NCBI GenBank assembly: GCA_934402315.1
Contig: CAKRTS010000015.1
Coordinates: 30,638-94,637, forward strand
From: an uncultured Acetatifactor sp.
GTDB lineage: Bacteria > Bacillota > Clostridia > Lachnospirales > Lachnospiraceae
Reading direction: 5' to 3'
Length of the DNA stretch: 64,000 bases
Below the pieces are notes generated by a model. That model was not told where the DNA came from, ran no database searches, and worked only from the letters and a program-made list of their open reading frames with translations. How positions within the stretch are numbered: position 1 is the stretch's first letter; every line of letters starts with the position of its first letter. A program made the translations under genes and the position numbers. Positions 9,618-18,466 of the stretch are shown one piece after another.

Positions 9618-10904
9618 TTATAAGAACTTGTCCAGTTCCCTCTCTGTTTCCTCGTCCTTCTTTAACTTCGTGCAATCTACAAGGGCTCCGTTTGCCATGA
9701 CCATGCTGACATGCCGCAGCGCCTTCAGATCCTCCAACGGGTTCTGCTTCATGGCAATCAGATCCGCACACATTCCCTCCTTAACCATGCCGATATGATC
9801 CTCCACTCCGAGGATGGCGGCATTTCCCGCTGTCGCCGTATAGAGCGCAAAGGCGTTGTCCACACCGCAGTATTTATGAAAATAGAACAGTTCCCGCCAC
9901 ATATCATAATGTGTGATATACGGACATCCCGTATCCGTTCCGAGACCTACCGGTATGTTCTCCGCGAGGCACCTCTTCGCGCAATCCACGATTCCCTTGA
10001 ACACAATATTGCCGTTATACTGCTGCTCCTCCGTGGCACGGCTGACGGAACGGTCAAACAGGGCATAGGGCAGTGCCGGAGAAATCGTCGTAACCAGCGC
10101 TGCCTTCTTCTCCTTGAACAGCCGGATGATCTCATCGTCCGGTTCCGCTCCATGTTCAATCGTGTCTACACCGTTTTCCAGAGCGACTCTGACTCCCTCC
10201 GCGCTCTCCACGTGCGCCGCTACCTTCAGCCCGCGCTTATGCGCTTCGTCGCAGGCCGCCTTTACATATTCCGGCGGCATCTTAAGAACTCCGGGCTCGC
10301 CTCTCTTCGTAGCATCCAGCACACCGCCCGTAATCATCAGCTTAATGAGATCCGGCTTCGTCTCCGCGATCTTCCGCACATACGCCGCCGCTTCCTCTGC
10401 GCTGTTCGCCTCGTAGGCAAGGGAACCCGCCATATGTCCGCCCGGCACGGAAACCGCCATATTTGCAGCGAGTATGCGCGGGCCGGTCTTCTTCCCGGCG
10501 TTAATCTCATCCCGGAGTCTGGAATCATAATCAAGGATGCCGCCAACGGTTCTGATCGTCGTCACACCGCTGTACACCTCCGGTCTGACAAGGGCTGTGC
10601 ACAAACCATAGGACAGTCTTCTCATCAGTCCGTTCGCCGTCACTTTTCTGACCAGCTTTCTGACATCCTGCGGTTTTTTCTTGGGTTTTCCCGTTCCCGG
10701 AATATGGACATGAAGGTTAATCAGTCCCGGCATGATATACTGTCCGGCAAGATCGATGACCTGATATCCATCCAGATCGATTCCCTCATTCCGGATAGCG
10801 GTAATTGTTTTGCCTTCAACAAAGATTACCTTCCCTGTCTGCGGCTCCATCTCCCTGCTTCCATCCAGAATCACTCCATGAATCAACGCATACCCTTTGT
10901 CCAT
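9618..10904 (-). CDS. Metal-dependent amidohydrolase (imidazolonepropionase/prolidase-like)
   Basis: A 428-residue amidohydrolase-superfamily enzyme. The metal-binding HVH lies in LINLHVHIPG, a lysine in DLIKLMITGG is placed for carbamylation, further histidines occur in AAHVES and TIEHG, and the terminal catalytic aspartate is in GLGTDTGCP. The C-terminal GMCADLIAMKQNPLEDL is typical of amidohydrolases related to Xaa-Pro dipeptidases. The frame is open for 38 more codons, but a good promoter lies inside that extension and GGAGA precedes the ATG at 10904, so the shorter form is chosen. No substrate can be assigned. Confidence 0.88.
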   Translation of the reverse strand: MDKGYALIHGVILDGSREMEPQTGKVIFVEGKTITAIRNEGIDLDGYQVIDLAGQYIMPGLINLHVHIPGTGKPKKKPQDVRKLVRKVTANGLMRRLSYGLCTALVRPEVYSGVTTIRTVGGILDYDSRLRDEINAGKKTGPRILAANMAVSVPGGHMAGSLAYEANSAEEAAAYVRKIAETKPDLIKLMITGGVLDATKRGEPGVLKMPPEYVKAACDEAHKRGLKVAAHVESAEGVRVALENGVDTIEHGAEPDDEIIRLFKEKKAALVTTISPALPYALFDRSVSRATEEQQYNGNIVFKGIVDCAKRCLAENIPVGLGTDTGCPYITHYDMWRELFYFHKYCGVDNAFALYTATAGNAAILGVEDHIGMVKEGMCADLIAMKQNPLEDLKALRHVSMVMANGALVDCTKLKKDEETERELDKFL

Positions 10905-10949
10905 ACCAACAGCATCTCCTTCGTAACCTGATTTCAAACACCTGCTTCC

Positions 10950-10978
10950 ATTATATACAACATTTGCTATTTTGTCAT
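10950..10978 (-). promoter_or_regulatory. Sigma-A promoter for amidohydrolase-xth
   Basis: Minus-strand ATGACA (10978-10973), a 17-base spacer and a perfect TATAAT (10955-10950). It lies 46 bases before the chosen amidohydrolase start, within the longer open frame. Confidence 0.7.
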
Positions 10979-11054
10979 CAGGGATATACTTTCCTTGCTT
11001 CCTTTCACTGTTTTTCAATACACTATGCCATTAAAGGTTGGGATTTTTAAGCAC

Positions 11055-11092
11055 AAAAAAGGGAACCCGCACGCTTTGGCACAGGCTCCCTT
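11055..11092 (-). terminator. Terminator of the flaG-fliD-fliS operon
   Basis: On the minus strand, AAGGGAGCC pairs with GGTTCCCTT across a 16-base loop (one mismatch), followed by TTTTTT. It lies 17 bases after the last flagellar gene. Confidence 0.7.
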
Positions 11093-11108
11093 CCCTGAAA
11101 ATTGATCC

Positions 11109-11582
11109 TTATTTTTTACTGTCCATGAACTGCGGTGGAACCGCGTTTGTATTGTTCATATTCTTGTAGTAATTATACGCAGCCTTCGAGGAGGTTCTGC
11201 CCTCCTTGATGCCGGCACGGCGCTTTGCGAAGTACTGCTCCACAAGCTGCTTGTTTCTGGCTTCCTGGGCCTGAACGGTGACGCTGAGGTCTGTGACCGC
11301 AGTCACCTTCTGCTGGAGCTCCCTGATCTGTGCGGCATACCGCTCGCGGTTATTTTTCAGTTCGTCGGCGAGCCTTGCGTACAGTGTCTCGAATCCGGCA
11401 TCCAGACGGTTGATCTCGTCTATCAGCTTTCCCTTCTCCTCGATCGCCGCGTCAAAGTCGTCGAGATCGATCGTCTCCTCCGAGAAAGCCTTCTCCTGAC
11501 GCTTATTATACTCCTGCACCTTCTGCAGAATCTCCAGTTTTTTATCCAGACTTTCCGATAAAATAGTCAGACTGTTCTCCAT
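11109..11582 (-). CDS. Coiled-coil flagellar protein, probable FliT/FlgN-type chaperone
   Basis: A 157-residue, almost wholly alpha-helical protein, rich in Glu, Lys and Gln with heptad-like spacing through residues 1-110 (LDKKLEILQKVQEYNKRQE, EEKGKLIDEINRLDAGFE). The tail is short and Asn/Pro-containing. It lies 14 bases after fliS, the usual position of fliT, whose product escorts the filament cap protein FliD. I see no motif that proves FliT, so the assignment rests on position, size and helical character. Confidence 0.7.
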   Translation of the reverse strand: MENSLTILSESLDKKLEILQKVQEYNKRQEKAFSEETIDLDDFDAAIEEKGKLIDEINRLDAGFETLYARLADELKNNRERYAAQIRELQQKVTAVTDLSVTVQAQEARNKQLVEQYFAKRRAGIKEGRTSSKAAYNYYKNMNNTNAVPPQFMDSKK

Positions 11583-11596
11583 GAAAGGCTTCCTTT

Positions 11597-11971
11597 CTAT
11601 TTATTGTTGCTCTTCATGACTTCCTTCCATGTATCCCGCATCGCATGAAGGTGCTGGTTGACTTCCTCAAGGATCTCCTTGTCCTTCTTGATGTTTGCCT
11701 CGACCAGTCTCTGGCTGAGGTAAGCATAGACGCGCTCAAAATCCTGTGCCACTTCATAGCTCATGTCAAGCGTCTGACGGAAATAGTCGACGATCCGCTC
11801 CACCTTCAGGATATTGTTGTTCGCCTTCTCAATGTCCTTCTGTTCAACAGCGATGATCGCCACATTGCAGAATTTGATGGCTCCGTCATAGAGCATGAGC
11901 GTCAGTTCTGCCGGGGAAGCCGTCAGAACCTTGCTGTTATTGTACTGCGCATATGCATTCGGTAATGCCAT
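11597..11971 (-). CDS. fliS: Flagellin export chaperone FliS
   Basis: A 124-residue FliS. The N-terminal YAQYNNSKVLTASPAELTLMLYDGAIKF block is diagnostic, followed by the helical core and the RDTWKEVMK ending. FliS binds the C-terminal end of flagellin in the cytoplasm, preventing polymerisation until export; in Bacillus it also relieves FliW. It lies between fliD and the FliT-like gene in the standard order. Confidence 0.96.
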   Translation of the reverse strand: MALPNAYAQYNNSKVLTASPAELTLMLYDGAIKFCNVAIIAVEQKDIEKANNNILKVERIVDYFRQTLDMSYEVAQDFERVYAYLSQRLVEANIKKDKEILEEVNQHLHAMRDTWKEVMKSNNK

Positions 11972-11992
11972 ATTCCGTATCCGCCTTTCAGA

Positions 11993-13540
11993 TTAGTAAG
12001 AGCCACCCAACAGACTGGTAACGGCGCTGGTGCTCTGCTGCATTTTCGCCATAGCTGACTCCATGGAAGCAAACTTGGCATACCACTTATCCTCGTAATC
12101 ATTCAGCTTCTGCTCAAGCTCTTTGATCTTGGTGGTATAGTCATCGTAATCACTCTTCATCTTCTTGTCATCATAGAAGGTGCCGAAGCTGCGGTAGCCC
12201 TCGATTGAAGTCGACATGTCATTCATCTTCGTGTATACATTCTGGGACAACTGTGTGAAGAAGCTGATAACCGTCTCCGGATCAGAAGCAATCATGCTCT
12301 TCAGCTTATCTGCATTTCCGGAGGTATCGGAGTCATCCGCATCGCCAGCAATATGATAAGCGTTCTTCTCGTTCTTCGCAGCCGTAAAATAGCTCAGGGT
12401 CTCAATACCGAAGTTTGTGAGGTACATGGTCTTACCGTTGACCTCAATGCCCTCGCGCATCTTTGTCTTGATCTCGTTGCTGACACTATAGACAGTGCCG
12501 TCACGGCGGAGCAGGGAATCCTTGATCTTCTGCTCATACTTCTCGATCTCGCTCTCGGACATATTCTGCTTCTCATCATCGGAAAGGGGCTCGTAATCCT
12601 TAAGCAGATCCGCGTTGTACACCTTATCCATCTCGTTGATGACGCTGTTATACTCTTTCAGGAAATTCTTAATCATGTCATAGATGCCGTCCGTATCCTG
12701 CTGGGTCGTCACTGTGACATTCTCGCCGTTCGTCTCGCTCAGTGCGGTAAAGGTCAGTCCGTTGATGGAAAAGACATTGTCCTTGCTCTCAAATTCCGCA
12801 TTGTTCAGAGTGATCTTCGCATTCTGTCCGGTCACATAGGTCGCGCCCTTCTCGTCGGAGCCCTCTGCGGGAATATTCAGACCCAGAGCTTCCAGCAAGC
12901 CATCATCGTCAGAGGTCAGCGTAAAGTTGCCATCTGCACCGGAGCTCTTCGCACTGATGAAAAATCTCTGCTGTCCTGCATCAAAGTTTGCATTCAGTCC
13001 GGCTCCCTTAAGCTCTGTCAGAATATCCGAAATTGATGTGTATGCAGTCAGTTCAATATTTTTCTCCGTGCCGTCAGCCAGTGTCAGCTTCAGGTTCTTG
13101 GAAATGTCCTTTCCGTCCGCATCCTTGTCGAAGGTCATCAGATCCCTCATTCTCGTCAATGCGTCCGGGCTGGCGGTTCCTGCGGTCTCAAGCTTGGAAA
13201 TCTTGTTACCGGTCATATAAGCCGTCTTTGCAAGCTGATCCACGCTGAGGCTCTGTACTCCCTCTACTGCACCCTCACCGGTAATTACGCTGACAGCGCT
13301 GGAATTTGACACCTTGGTCGTCTTCTTTGCATAGGCGCTGGTGAAACGCATATTGTTCAGGTACTTCGTCTGAAGGTTCTTTAACTTGCTGTTCAGATCC
13401 TTCCAGATGTCCTGCTTCCACTGCAGCTTCGTCTGCTCATTTGTCGCTGTCGTAACCTTTGTCCTCTTTGCCTCTACCAGCTGCTGGACAATACTGTCCG
13501 TATCCATGCCGGACATCAGTCCGCTCAGTCTCATTGCCAT
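11993..13540 (-). CDS. fliD: Flagellar filament cap protein FliD (HAP2)
   Basis: A 515-residue FliD. The start MAMRLSGLMSGMDTDSIV is the family N-terminus, with FliD_N (about 1-110), an intermediate TLADGTEKNI repeat region and FliD_C (about 250-500) ending in a coiled-coil (DDYTTKIKELEQKLNDYEDKW). FliD caps the growing filament and directs flagellin folding. It sits 12 bases after flaG and 21 bases before fliS. Length is normal for the family. Confidence 0.96.
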   Translation of the reverse strand: MAMRLSGLMSGMDTDSIVQQLVEAKRTKVTTATNEQTKLQWKQDIWKDLNSKLKNLQTKYLNNMRFTSAYAKKTTKVSNSSAVSVITGEGAVEGVQSLSVDQLAKTAYMTGNKISKLETAGTASPDALTRMRDLMTFDKDADGKDISKNLKLTLADGTEKNIELTAYTSISDILTELKGAGLNANFDAGQQRFFISAKSSGADGNFTLTSDDDGLLEALGLNIPAEGSDEKGATYVTGQNAKITLNNAEFESKDNVFSINGLTFTALSETNGENVTVTTQQDTDGIYDMIKNFLKEYNSVINEMDKVYNADLLKDYEPLSDDEKQNMSESEIEKYEQKIKDSLLRRDGTVYSVSNEIKTKMREGIEVNGKTMYLTNFGIETLSYFTAAKNEKNAYHIAGDADDSDTSGNADKLKSMIASDPETVISFFTQLSQNVYTKMNDMSTSIEGYRSFGTFYDDKKMKSDYDDYTTKIKELEQKLNDYEDKWYAKFASMESAMAKMQQSTSAVTSLLGGSY

Positions 13541-13552
13541 AATATGTCCTCC

Positions 13553-13984
13553 TTAACGTCTCTCATCTACCAGAATACCTGCCATATCCCAGATTCTGGC
13601 TATCATATCCAGAGTCTTCTCAGGCGGCAGCTCCTTGATGACCTCCTTGGTGCTCTTGTCAACGATCTTGATCGTGACACGGTTTGTTCCCTCATGTACA
13701 CCGAAGATCGCTTCCGAATTACCCATGGATTTATTCATCTGCTCCACAGCCTTGCGGATCTGCTCGTTGGAAGCCTGCTCCTTCCCCGACTGCTCTTCAT
13801 TGCCGAAAAGACTCTTTTCCTGTGAATTCTCCACAACATTAGTCGTCTTATCCACCTTGTCCGCAGCCTGTATTGCCTGTCTTCCTGCCTCTGTCTCATC
13901 TGTCTTTGACGGTATCGGGTTCTTCACTGCTGCACTTCCCTGTGCCTGTACCGTCATCATGCTTGAAATCGGTTCAACTGTCAT
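13553..13984 (-). CDS. flaG: FlaG family protein
   Basis: A 143-residue protein whose last ~65 residues match FlaG (NKSMGNSEAIFGVHEGTNRVTIKIVDKSTKEVIKELPPEKTLDMIARIWDMAGILVDERR). The first half is polar and disordered. FlaG proteins affect filament length and accompany fliD. The ATG follows GGAGGGAG. It is the first gene of the second sigma-28 unit, and its leader carries three possible CsrA sites. Confidence 0.92.
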   Translation of the reverse strand: MTVEPISSMMTVQAQGSAAVKNPIPSKTDETEAGRQAIQAADKVDKTTNVVENSQEKSLFGNEEQSGKEQASNEQIRKAVEQMNKSMGNSEAIFGVHEGTNRVTIKIVDKSTKEVIKELPPEKTLDMIARIWDMAGILVDERR

Positions 13985-13989
13985 TTTAC

Positions 13990-14015
13990 TCCCTCCACTT
14001 CCGTATGAAATCCAT
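13990..14015 (-). promoter_or_regulatory. Cluster of three ANGGA motifs (candidate CsrA sites)
   Basis: Minus-strand ATGGA (14015-14011), ACGGA (14004-14000) and AGGGA (13994-13990) lie within 26 bases just before the flaG start, the last overlapping its ribosome-binding site. CsrA proteins bind ANGGA motifs of this spacing; csrA is 100 bases upstream. Binding is inferred. Confidence 0.4.
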
Positions 14016-14040
14016 TTCTACGTTACCGTTTCTAAAGCAT

Positions 14041-14067
14041 TTATCGGAAAGTCCCGGAAAAAAATTA
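14041..14067 (-). promoter_or_regulatory. Sigma-28 promoter for flaG-fliD-fliS
   Basis: Minus-strand TAAT (14067-14064), exactly 15 bases, then TCCGATAA (14048-14041), against the consensus TAAA-N15-GCCGATAA. It is 57 bases from the flaG start. Confidence 0.7.
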
Positions 14068-14096
14068 ACAGGGAAGCATAAATTTTTGCTTCCCTG
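14057..14096 (-). terminator. Terminator after csrA
   Basis: A perfect ten-base-pair stem (CAGGGAAGCA with TGCTTCCCTG) on the minus strand, followed by TTAATTTTTTT. The T tract contains the -35 element of the next sigma-28 promoter. Confidence 0.8.
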
Positions 14097-14114
14097 CATC
14101 CATTTATTCCGAAA

Positions 14115-14342
14115 TCATTCTGTTCTGCCCATCAGATTTTTTAAAGCTTCCATGCCATCAACACTGACTGCCTCTTTATTTGCGTTCTGAATCTGCGCAT
14201 ATACCTCCTTGCGGTATACCGGCACCTCCCTCGGCGCCGTGATGCCGATCTTGACCTGATCGCCCTTTACCTCGAGGATCGCAACTTCTATATTGTTGTT
14301 GATTACGATGGCCTCATTTTTCTTTCTGGATAATGCCAGCAT
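14115..14342 (-). CDS. csrA: Carbon storage/translational regulator CsrA
   Basis: A 75-residue CsrA beginning MLALSRKKNEAIVINNNIEV, with VKIGITAPREVPVYRKEVY in the standard position. It is an RNA-binding dimer that blocks ribosome access at GGA motifs, classically on flagellin mRNA. The ATG at 14342 is chosen over an upstream in-frame start because it gives the universal N-terminus. It starts one base after the fliW stop, the normal fliW-csrA pairing, so it should be antagonised by FliW. Confidence 0.97.
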   Translation of the reverse strand: MLALSRKKNEAIVINNNIEVAILEVKGDQVKIGITAPREVPVYRKEVYAQIQNANKEAVSVDGMEALKNLMGRTE

Positions 14343-14343
14343 A

Positions 14344-14808
14344 TCACTCACCAGCCTTTCTTGCCTGCAGGATGTCATAGATAGGGAACTTCACCGGGTA
14401 ATCGCTGTTCTCGACAATGACCTGGCACGCCTTATGCTCGTCCACATTGATGACAAACGGCCCCTGCAGGTTCACACTCATCTTTGTAAGGTCGCCCGGT
14501 ATCGTAGCCGTCACCAGCACGAGGATATTCTCCGCGTTGATATGTCCCGCTGCGGCAAGCAGCTCGTCATTTACCTCGGGATCATAGTCGGGCTTCACGA
14601 CCAGCGGATCCATGACCGGCATGGCAAACGCCGGCTCATCCAGCGACTGCAGGAAACGGATTCCCACATTGACTCCCTTTTCCTCGTCATGGAGCAGTGC
14701 AAATCTCTTCAGATCCGGAAATCCGATGATTCCGTTTTCAAAGGTGATGATCTTCTCATCCGCGATTTCAACTTCTCCGAAGTTCTTTGTATTGATCTTC
14801 ATTTCCAC
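14344..14808 (-). CDS. fliW: Flagellar assembly factor FliW
   Basis: A 154-residue FliW with ITFENGIIGFPDLKRFALL near the N-terminus, VMDPLVVKPDYDPEV in the middle and LQGPFVINVDEHKACQVIVENSDYPVKF near the end. FliW binds either flagellin or CsrA and so couples flagellin level to CsrA repression. It is followed directly by csrA, and AAGGTG precedes its start. Confidence 0.97.
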   Translation of the reverse strand: MEMKINTKNFGEVEIADEKIITFENGIIGFPDLKRFALLHDEEKGVNVGIRFLQSLDEPAFAMPVMDPLVVKPDYDPEVNDELLAAAGHINAENILVLVTATIPGDLTKMSVNLQGPFVINVDEHKACQVIVENSDYPVKFPIYDILQARKAGE

Positions 14809-14822
14809 ACCTTGCCTTTCCC

Positions 14823-16427
14823 TTATATAAAGTTCAGAAGTGTTGTCTGGCTCACCTTTCCGGTCGCCATCAGTGCCGCCTGATAGGTCAGCTCGGCGCT
14901 CTTTAACTGTATTGCCACCTCAGTGATGTCAATATCCTCATTTTCGCTCTTCAAGGTCTCGAAGGTCGTCTTCTGGTTCTGCATACGGCTCTTGACCAGT
15001 GAGAGCTTGCTGCTTCTCGTACCGCACTCGGTGATGCAGAGACTCGCATCGTCCAGATAGCCCTGAAACGAGGTAATCCCTTTCTCAAAGAGCTTCTGTT
15101 CCTTATCCTTCGCATAGGTCAGAGCCTTATCCACCGCATCCAGCTGCTTCTGCAGAGTCTCGGCATCGGTGCTGCCCTCCTCCGCCTTCTCCAGCAGCTT
15201 CGTAAGATTCGTCTGAACTGCCTCCAGATCAAGAACCTCCTGCATGGCGTTTACAAGGTCGTCCGCCTCTCTGCCGATGCCGTGCTGGAAGCACTGATCC
15301 GCCGTCGAATTGACACGGATCGTCTGGTTCAGTCCCACATCATATTCAATATCCTGACGCTCTGCATTGTCTGTCAGATAGGACTTATTATAGGTGATGG
15401 CATCCGCGGTTCCGGGGTCAGATTCACAGTAAAAATAATGCTGCGGTCTTAAATCACCCTTCTGCCAGCTCGACTTCTCGTAGGTCACGCGGATCTCCGC
15501 CTCATTCTTAATCGTAGTGTCGTCGTCCTTCGTTCCCATCAGTGTCTTATATCGGTTCTCGCCGAGAAGCATTTCTCCCGTCTCCGGCACATAGATGATG
15601 GCATCGGGATCCTTTGCCGCCATCGTATAGGGATCGTCATAGGAATGGACAAGCTGAATATCTCCCCCCGCAGACGGATCTGCCGGATCAATGAAGCCGG
15701 TCCAGGTCTGCGTATTACCATTTTCATCAATATAGCTGATGCTGGGGCTCACGCCTGTCCTGCCGCTGTAATCGGAGCAGCTGTCATATGCCAGCCGGAA
15801 GCGGTGTATCTCCACAGAGGTGACAGCCTCTTCATCGGTTGCCATATCTGCATCCGCAAAGTTCTTGGAATTTAAGTCCAGAAGGCTCTTTCCGTTTGCA
15901 TTTTTCAGGTTTACCTTGACCACGGAATCAATGTCCTTGCTGGTAAGCTGCTCCGTGATGGTATAATTCAGAGTTTCCTCCTTCTCAAAGCTCAGCGAGG
16001 TATCCGTCCTGTAGCCGGTGAAGACATATCTTCCGGCATAATCGGCATCTCCCGTAGAGTACACCTCATCACTGAGTGCCTTCAGCTGCTCAAGGATGAT
16101 CTGTCTGTCCTCGGTCTTCAGCGGCCCGTTGGAGCCCTTTGTACACTGTGAGATCATATTTGTGATAATCTGCGAAAGGTTCTTCAGCGCATCCTCGGTG
16201 ACATTCAGCCAACTCTCCGCATCCGGAATATTCTTGCTGTAATACTGGGTGACCTCCGTGACGCTGCTGCGCAGTCTCAGTGCGCGGATCGCAACGACCG
16301 GATCGTCCGATGGTCTGTTGATTTTCTTCTGCGTTGACATCTGCGTGCTCAGCTTATCCTGATAAATCTTGTTGGTGTTAATGTTGGATAAGTTGTTGCG
16401 CTGCATGATTTTATTTGTAATTCTCAT
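14823..16427 (-). CDS. flgL: Hook-filament junction protein FlgL (HAP3), long form
   Basis: A 534-residue flagellin-like protein. The N-terminal MRITNKIMQRNNLSNIN and KKINRPSDDPVVAIRALRLRS are characteristic, and the C-terminal helix (DIDITEVAIQLKSAELTYQAAL) closes the filament-type D0/D1 domain. FlgL is often about 300 residues, so a large central surface domain (about 160-390) is inserted here. It joins FlgK to the filament. It lies between flgK and fliW in one transcript. Confidence 0.93.
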   Translation of the reverse strand: MRITNKIMQRNNLSNINTNKIYQDKLSTQMSTQKKINRPSDDPVVAIRALRLRSSVTEVTQYYSKNIPDAESWLNVTEDALKNLSQIITNMISQCTKGSNGPLKTEDRQIILEQLKALSDEVYSTGDADYAGRYVFTGYRTDTSLSFEKEETLNYTITEQLTSKDIDSVVKVNLKNANGKSLLDLNSKNFADADMATDEEAVTSVEIHRFRLAYDSCSDYSGRTGVSPSISYIDENGNTQTWTGFIDPADPSAGGDIQLVHSYDDPYTMAAKDPDAIIYVPETGEMLLGENRYKTLMGTKDDDTTIKNEAEIRVTYEKSSWQKGDLRPQHYFYCESDPGTADAITYNKSYLTDNAERQDIEYDVGLNQTIRVNSTADQCFQHGIGREADDLVNAMQEVLDLEAVQTNLTKLLEKAEEGSTDAETLQKQLDAVDKALTYAKDKEQKLFEKGITSFQGYLDDASLCITECGTRSSKLSLVKSRMQNQKTTFETLKSENEDIDITEVAIQLKSAELTYQAALMATGKVSQTTLLNFI

Positions 16428-16463
16428 AGCCTTCCCGCCTTTCCGTTCCGCCTGTCAGCAAGC

Positions 16464-18449
16464 CTATACGCCTGTCTCCAGAATCAGTCTGTCATAGATT
16501 TCCGTGAGCGTCTGGATCATCTTTGATGCCAGATTGTAGCCATTCTGGTATTTTACAAGATTGACAGCCTCCTCGTCCTCGTCCACGCCCGAAATGGAAA
16601 TTCTCTGCGTGTCGATCGTTCCGGCAACATCCTTAAAGTTCTGGTAAAAGGTGTTTGCCCGCTGTGCATTCAGCGCCACATCCGACAGTACACACTGTAA
16701 AAATTCCGATGCGGAACATCCTCTGAAACTCATTTTCTGCTTGTTGATGGCAAGATCCTTGATGTCCTCCAGCAGATCATTCTGCTCCACACCGTCTCCC
16801 TTGTCATATCTGTTTGCAAGGCGCTTGGGGTCGAGCTCCATTGCGCTGAGGATACTGAAATTCATGGCAGTCAGCTGATAATAGCTGTCATCGGACACGC
16901 CGACCGTCATCTTCGTATTCTTTCTCGCCAGCTCCAGCGCCTCGTCCTCTGTCAGCGTCGGATCATTCTCCATATAAGACTTCTTCGCTTCCTCTACCTT
17001 TTCCAGATAAAGGTCGTAGCGGTAGGCATCCTCAAATTCATACTGCTTGTCGTCCGTCGCATAGTCTCCGGTAAACAGCTTGACACCCACATTGCCGGCC
17101 GAATCATAGCCGGAGGTCAGAATATCATTGAACTTCTGGGAGAAGGTTCTGACCCACTCATTCATCTGGCTCATGTAGTAAGGAACGCCCTGATAGGTAA
17201 TGCTTGTTCCGATATTCGCAACCTTTCCCACCCTGTCGTTCGTCACGCGGGAAGGATTCTTCTGCTGGTCTGACAGCACAAAGGTATAGGTATGTACTTC
17301 CTCGCCGTTGTCGTCATAGCTGATCTGATAAGTCCACGAATCGTAGTAAAATTCCTGATTTCCGAGGTTGATGATACCGCCGTTATCGGACAGCTTACAC
17401 TTATTCAGATCCTGCAGATAAGACTGGGAAACCTGAATCGTGACGGTATCATTTGCACCGCCCGCCGTCGTCCCGGTATCGATGATCTTTCCCGTAAAGT
17501 GCTCGGCATTGTTGCCGTCGCGCATCTCGATCAGACCTCTGAGCGCGCCGCCCATAGCTCCGTTGTACAGGTTGAACTTCTGTCCGTCCTCCCAGTAGAC
17601 ATTGTACAGACCGTCAATATCCGTCTGATTGACCTTCTCATAGCTCGTCCTCGCAACGCATTCCAGCCCGTTGTACTCGCTGTCGTCAACGAGCGTCTGT
17701 CCGCCCGCTATCCGCACAATAAAGCGGTTTGCACCGGTCTCACGGTCCGGCTGGTTCGGGTCGGTGATCGGGATCTCCTTCGTCTCCACGTCAACCACCT
17801 CCGAGAGCTGGTCGAGCAGAAGCGTCCGCCGGTCGCGCAACTCGTTCGCCTTCACGCCGGTCAGCTCTATCGTATTGATCTGCTTATTCAGATTTGCAAT
17901 CTCTCCCGCAAGGGAATTGATCTCATCGATCTTGAGCTTGATCTCCTGATTGACATCCTTCTGCAATTTCTGTAGGTTCGCCGCAACACCGTTGAAATAC
18001 TCCGCCAACGCTCCCGCATAGCCTACAAACTGGGATTTTGCGGTGGCATCGTTCGGGTTCTTCATCAGCTCCTGAAGACCCGTTGTCATCAGCTGGTCGA
18101 ACACCGTCTTAAATCCGGCATTCTTTCCGTTGTCGTCAAAATAATTCTCAATCTGGGTCATGTAATACTGCTTCTGGCCGTACTCGCCGACCTTCGCGTT
18201 GTTGTCCCAGTATCTTCCATCATAAAATTCGTCGCGCACACGCTCGATTGCAATCGTCTCGACACCTGCGCCTGCGCAGCCGTAGGTCTGGAACACTCTG
18301 AGCGGATTTGCCGCCTGCTGTTTGACCTGCTGTCTGCTGTAGCCTTCCGTCTGGACATTTGCGATATTGTTAGACGTGGTATTCAGCGCGGCATTGCTCG
18401 CCAGCAAGCCTGTATATGCGATATTTAATCCAAAAAACTGTGAGGGCAT
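16464..18449 (-). CDS. flgK: Hook-associated protein FlgK (HAP1), paralogue A
   Basis: A 661-residue FlgK-type protein. The N-terminal helix (GLNIAYTGLLASNAALNTTSNNIANVQTEGYSRQQ) and the C-terminal rod-type helix (EDEEAVNLVKYQNGYNLASKMIQTLTEIYDRLI) are both present. Its middle is longer than usual. A second, diverged FlgK is encoded directly upstream, so the two may form different layers of the hook-filament junction or be used alternately. The symbol could belong to either copy. Confidence 0.88.
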   Translation of the reverse strand: MPSQFFGLNIAYTGLLASNAALNTTSNNIANVQTEGYSRQQVKQQAANPLRVFQTYGCAGAGVETIAIERVRDEFYDGRYWDNNAKVGEYGQKQYYMTQIENYFDDNGKNAGFKTVFDQLMTTGLQELMKNPNDATAKSQFVGYAGALAEYFNGVAANLQKLQKDVNQEIKLKIDEINSLAGEIANLNKQINTIELTGVKANELRDRRTLLLDQLSEVVDVETKEIPITDPNQPDRETGANRFIVRIAGGQTLVDDSEYNGLECVARTSYEKVNQTDIDGLYNVYWEDGQKFNLYNGAMGGALRGLIEMRDGNNAEHFTGKIIDTGTTAGGANDTVTIQVSQSYLQDLNKCKLSDNGGIINLGNQEFYYDSWTYQISYDDNGEEVHTYTFVLSDQQKNPSRVTNDRVGKVANIGTSITYQGVPYYMSQMNEWVRTFSQKFNDILTSGYDSAGNVGVKLFTGDYATDDKQYEFEDAYRYDLYLEKVEEAKKSYMENDPTLTEDEALELARKNTKMTVGVSDDSYYQLTAMNFSILSAMELDPKRLANRYDKGDGVEQNDLLEDIKDLAINKQKMSFRGCSASEFLQCVLSDVALNAQRANTFYQNFKDVAGTIDTQRISISGVDEDEEAVNLVKYQNGYNLASKMIQTLTEIYDRLILETGV

Positions 18450-18466
18450 CTCTCTGCCTCCTTTGC

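Noticed and set aside
10905..11018. N-terminal extension of the amidohydrolase
   Set aside because: It contains a good promoter (10950-10978), lacks amidohydrolase sequence, and a strong ribosome site precedes the later ATG.
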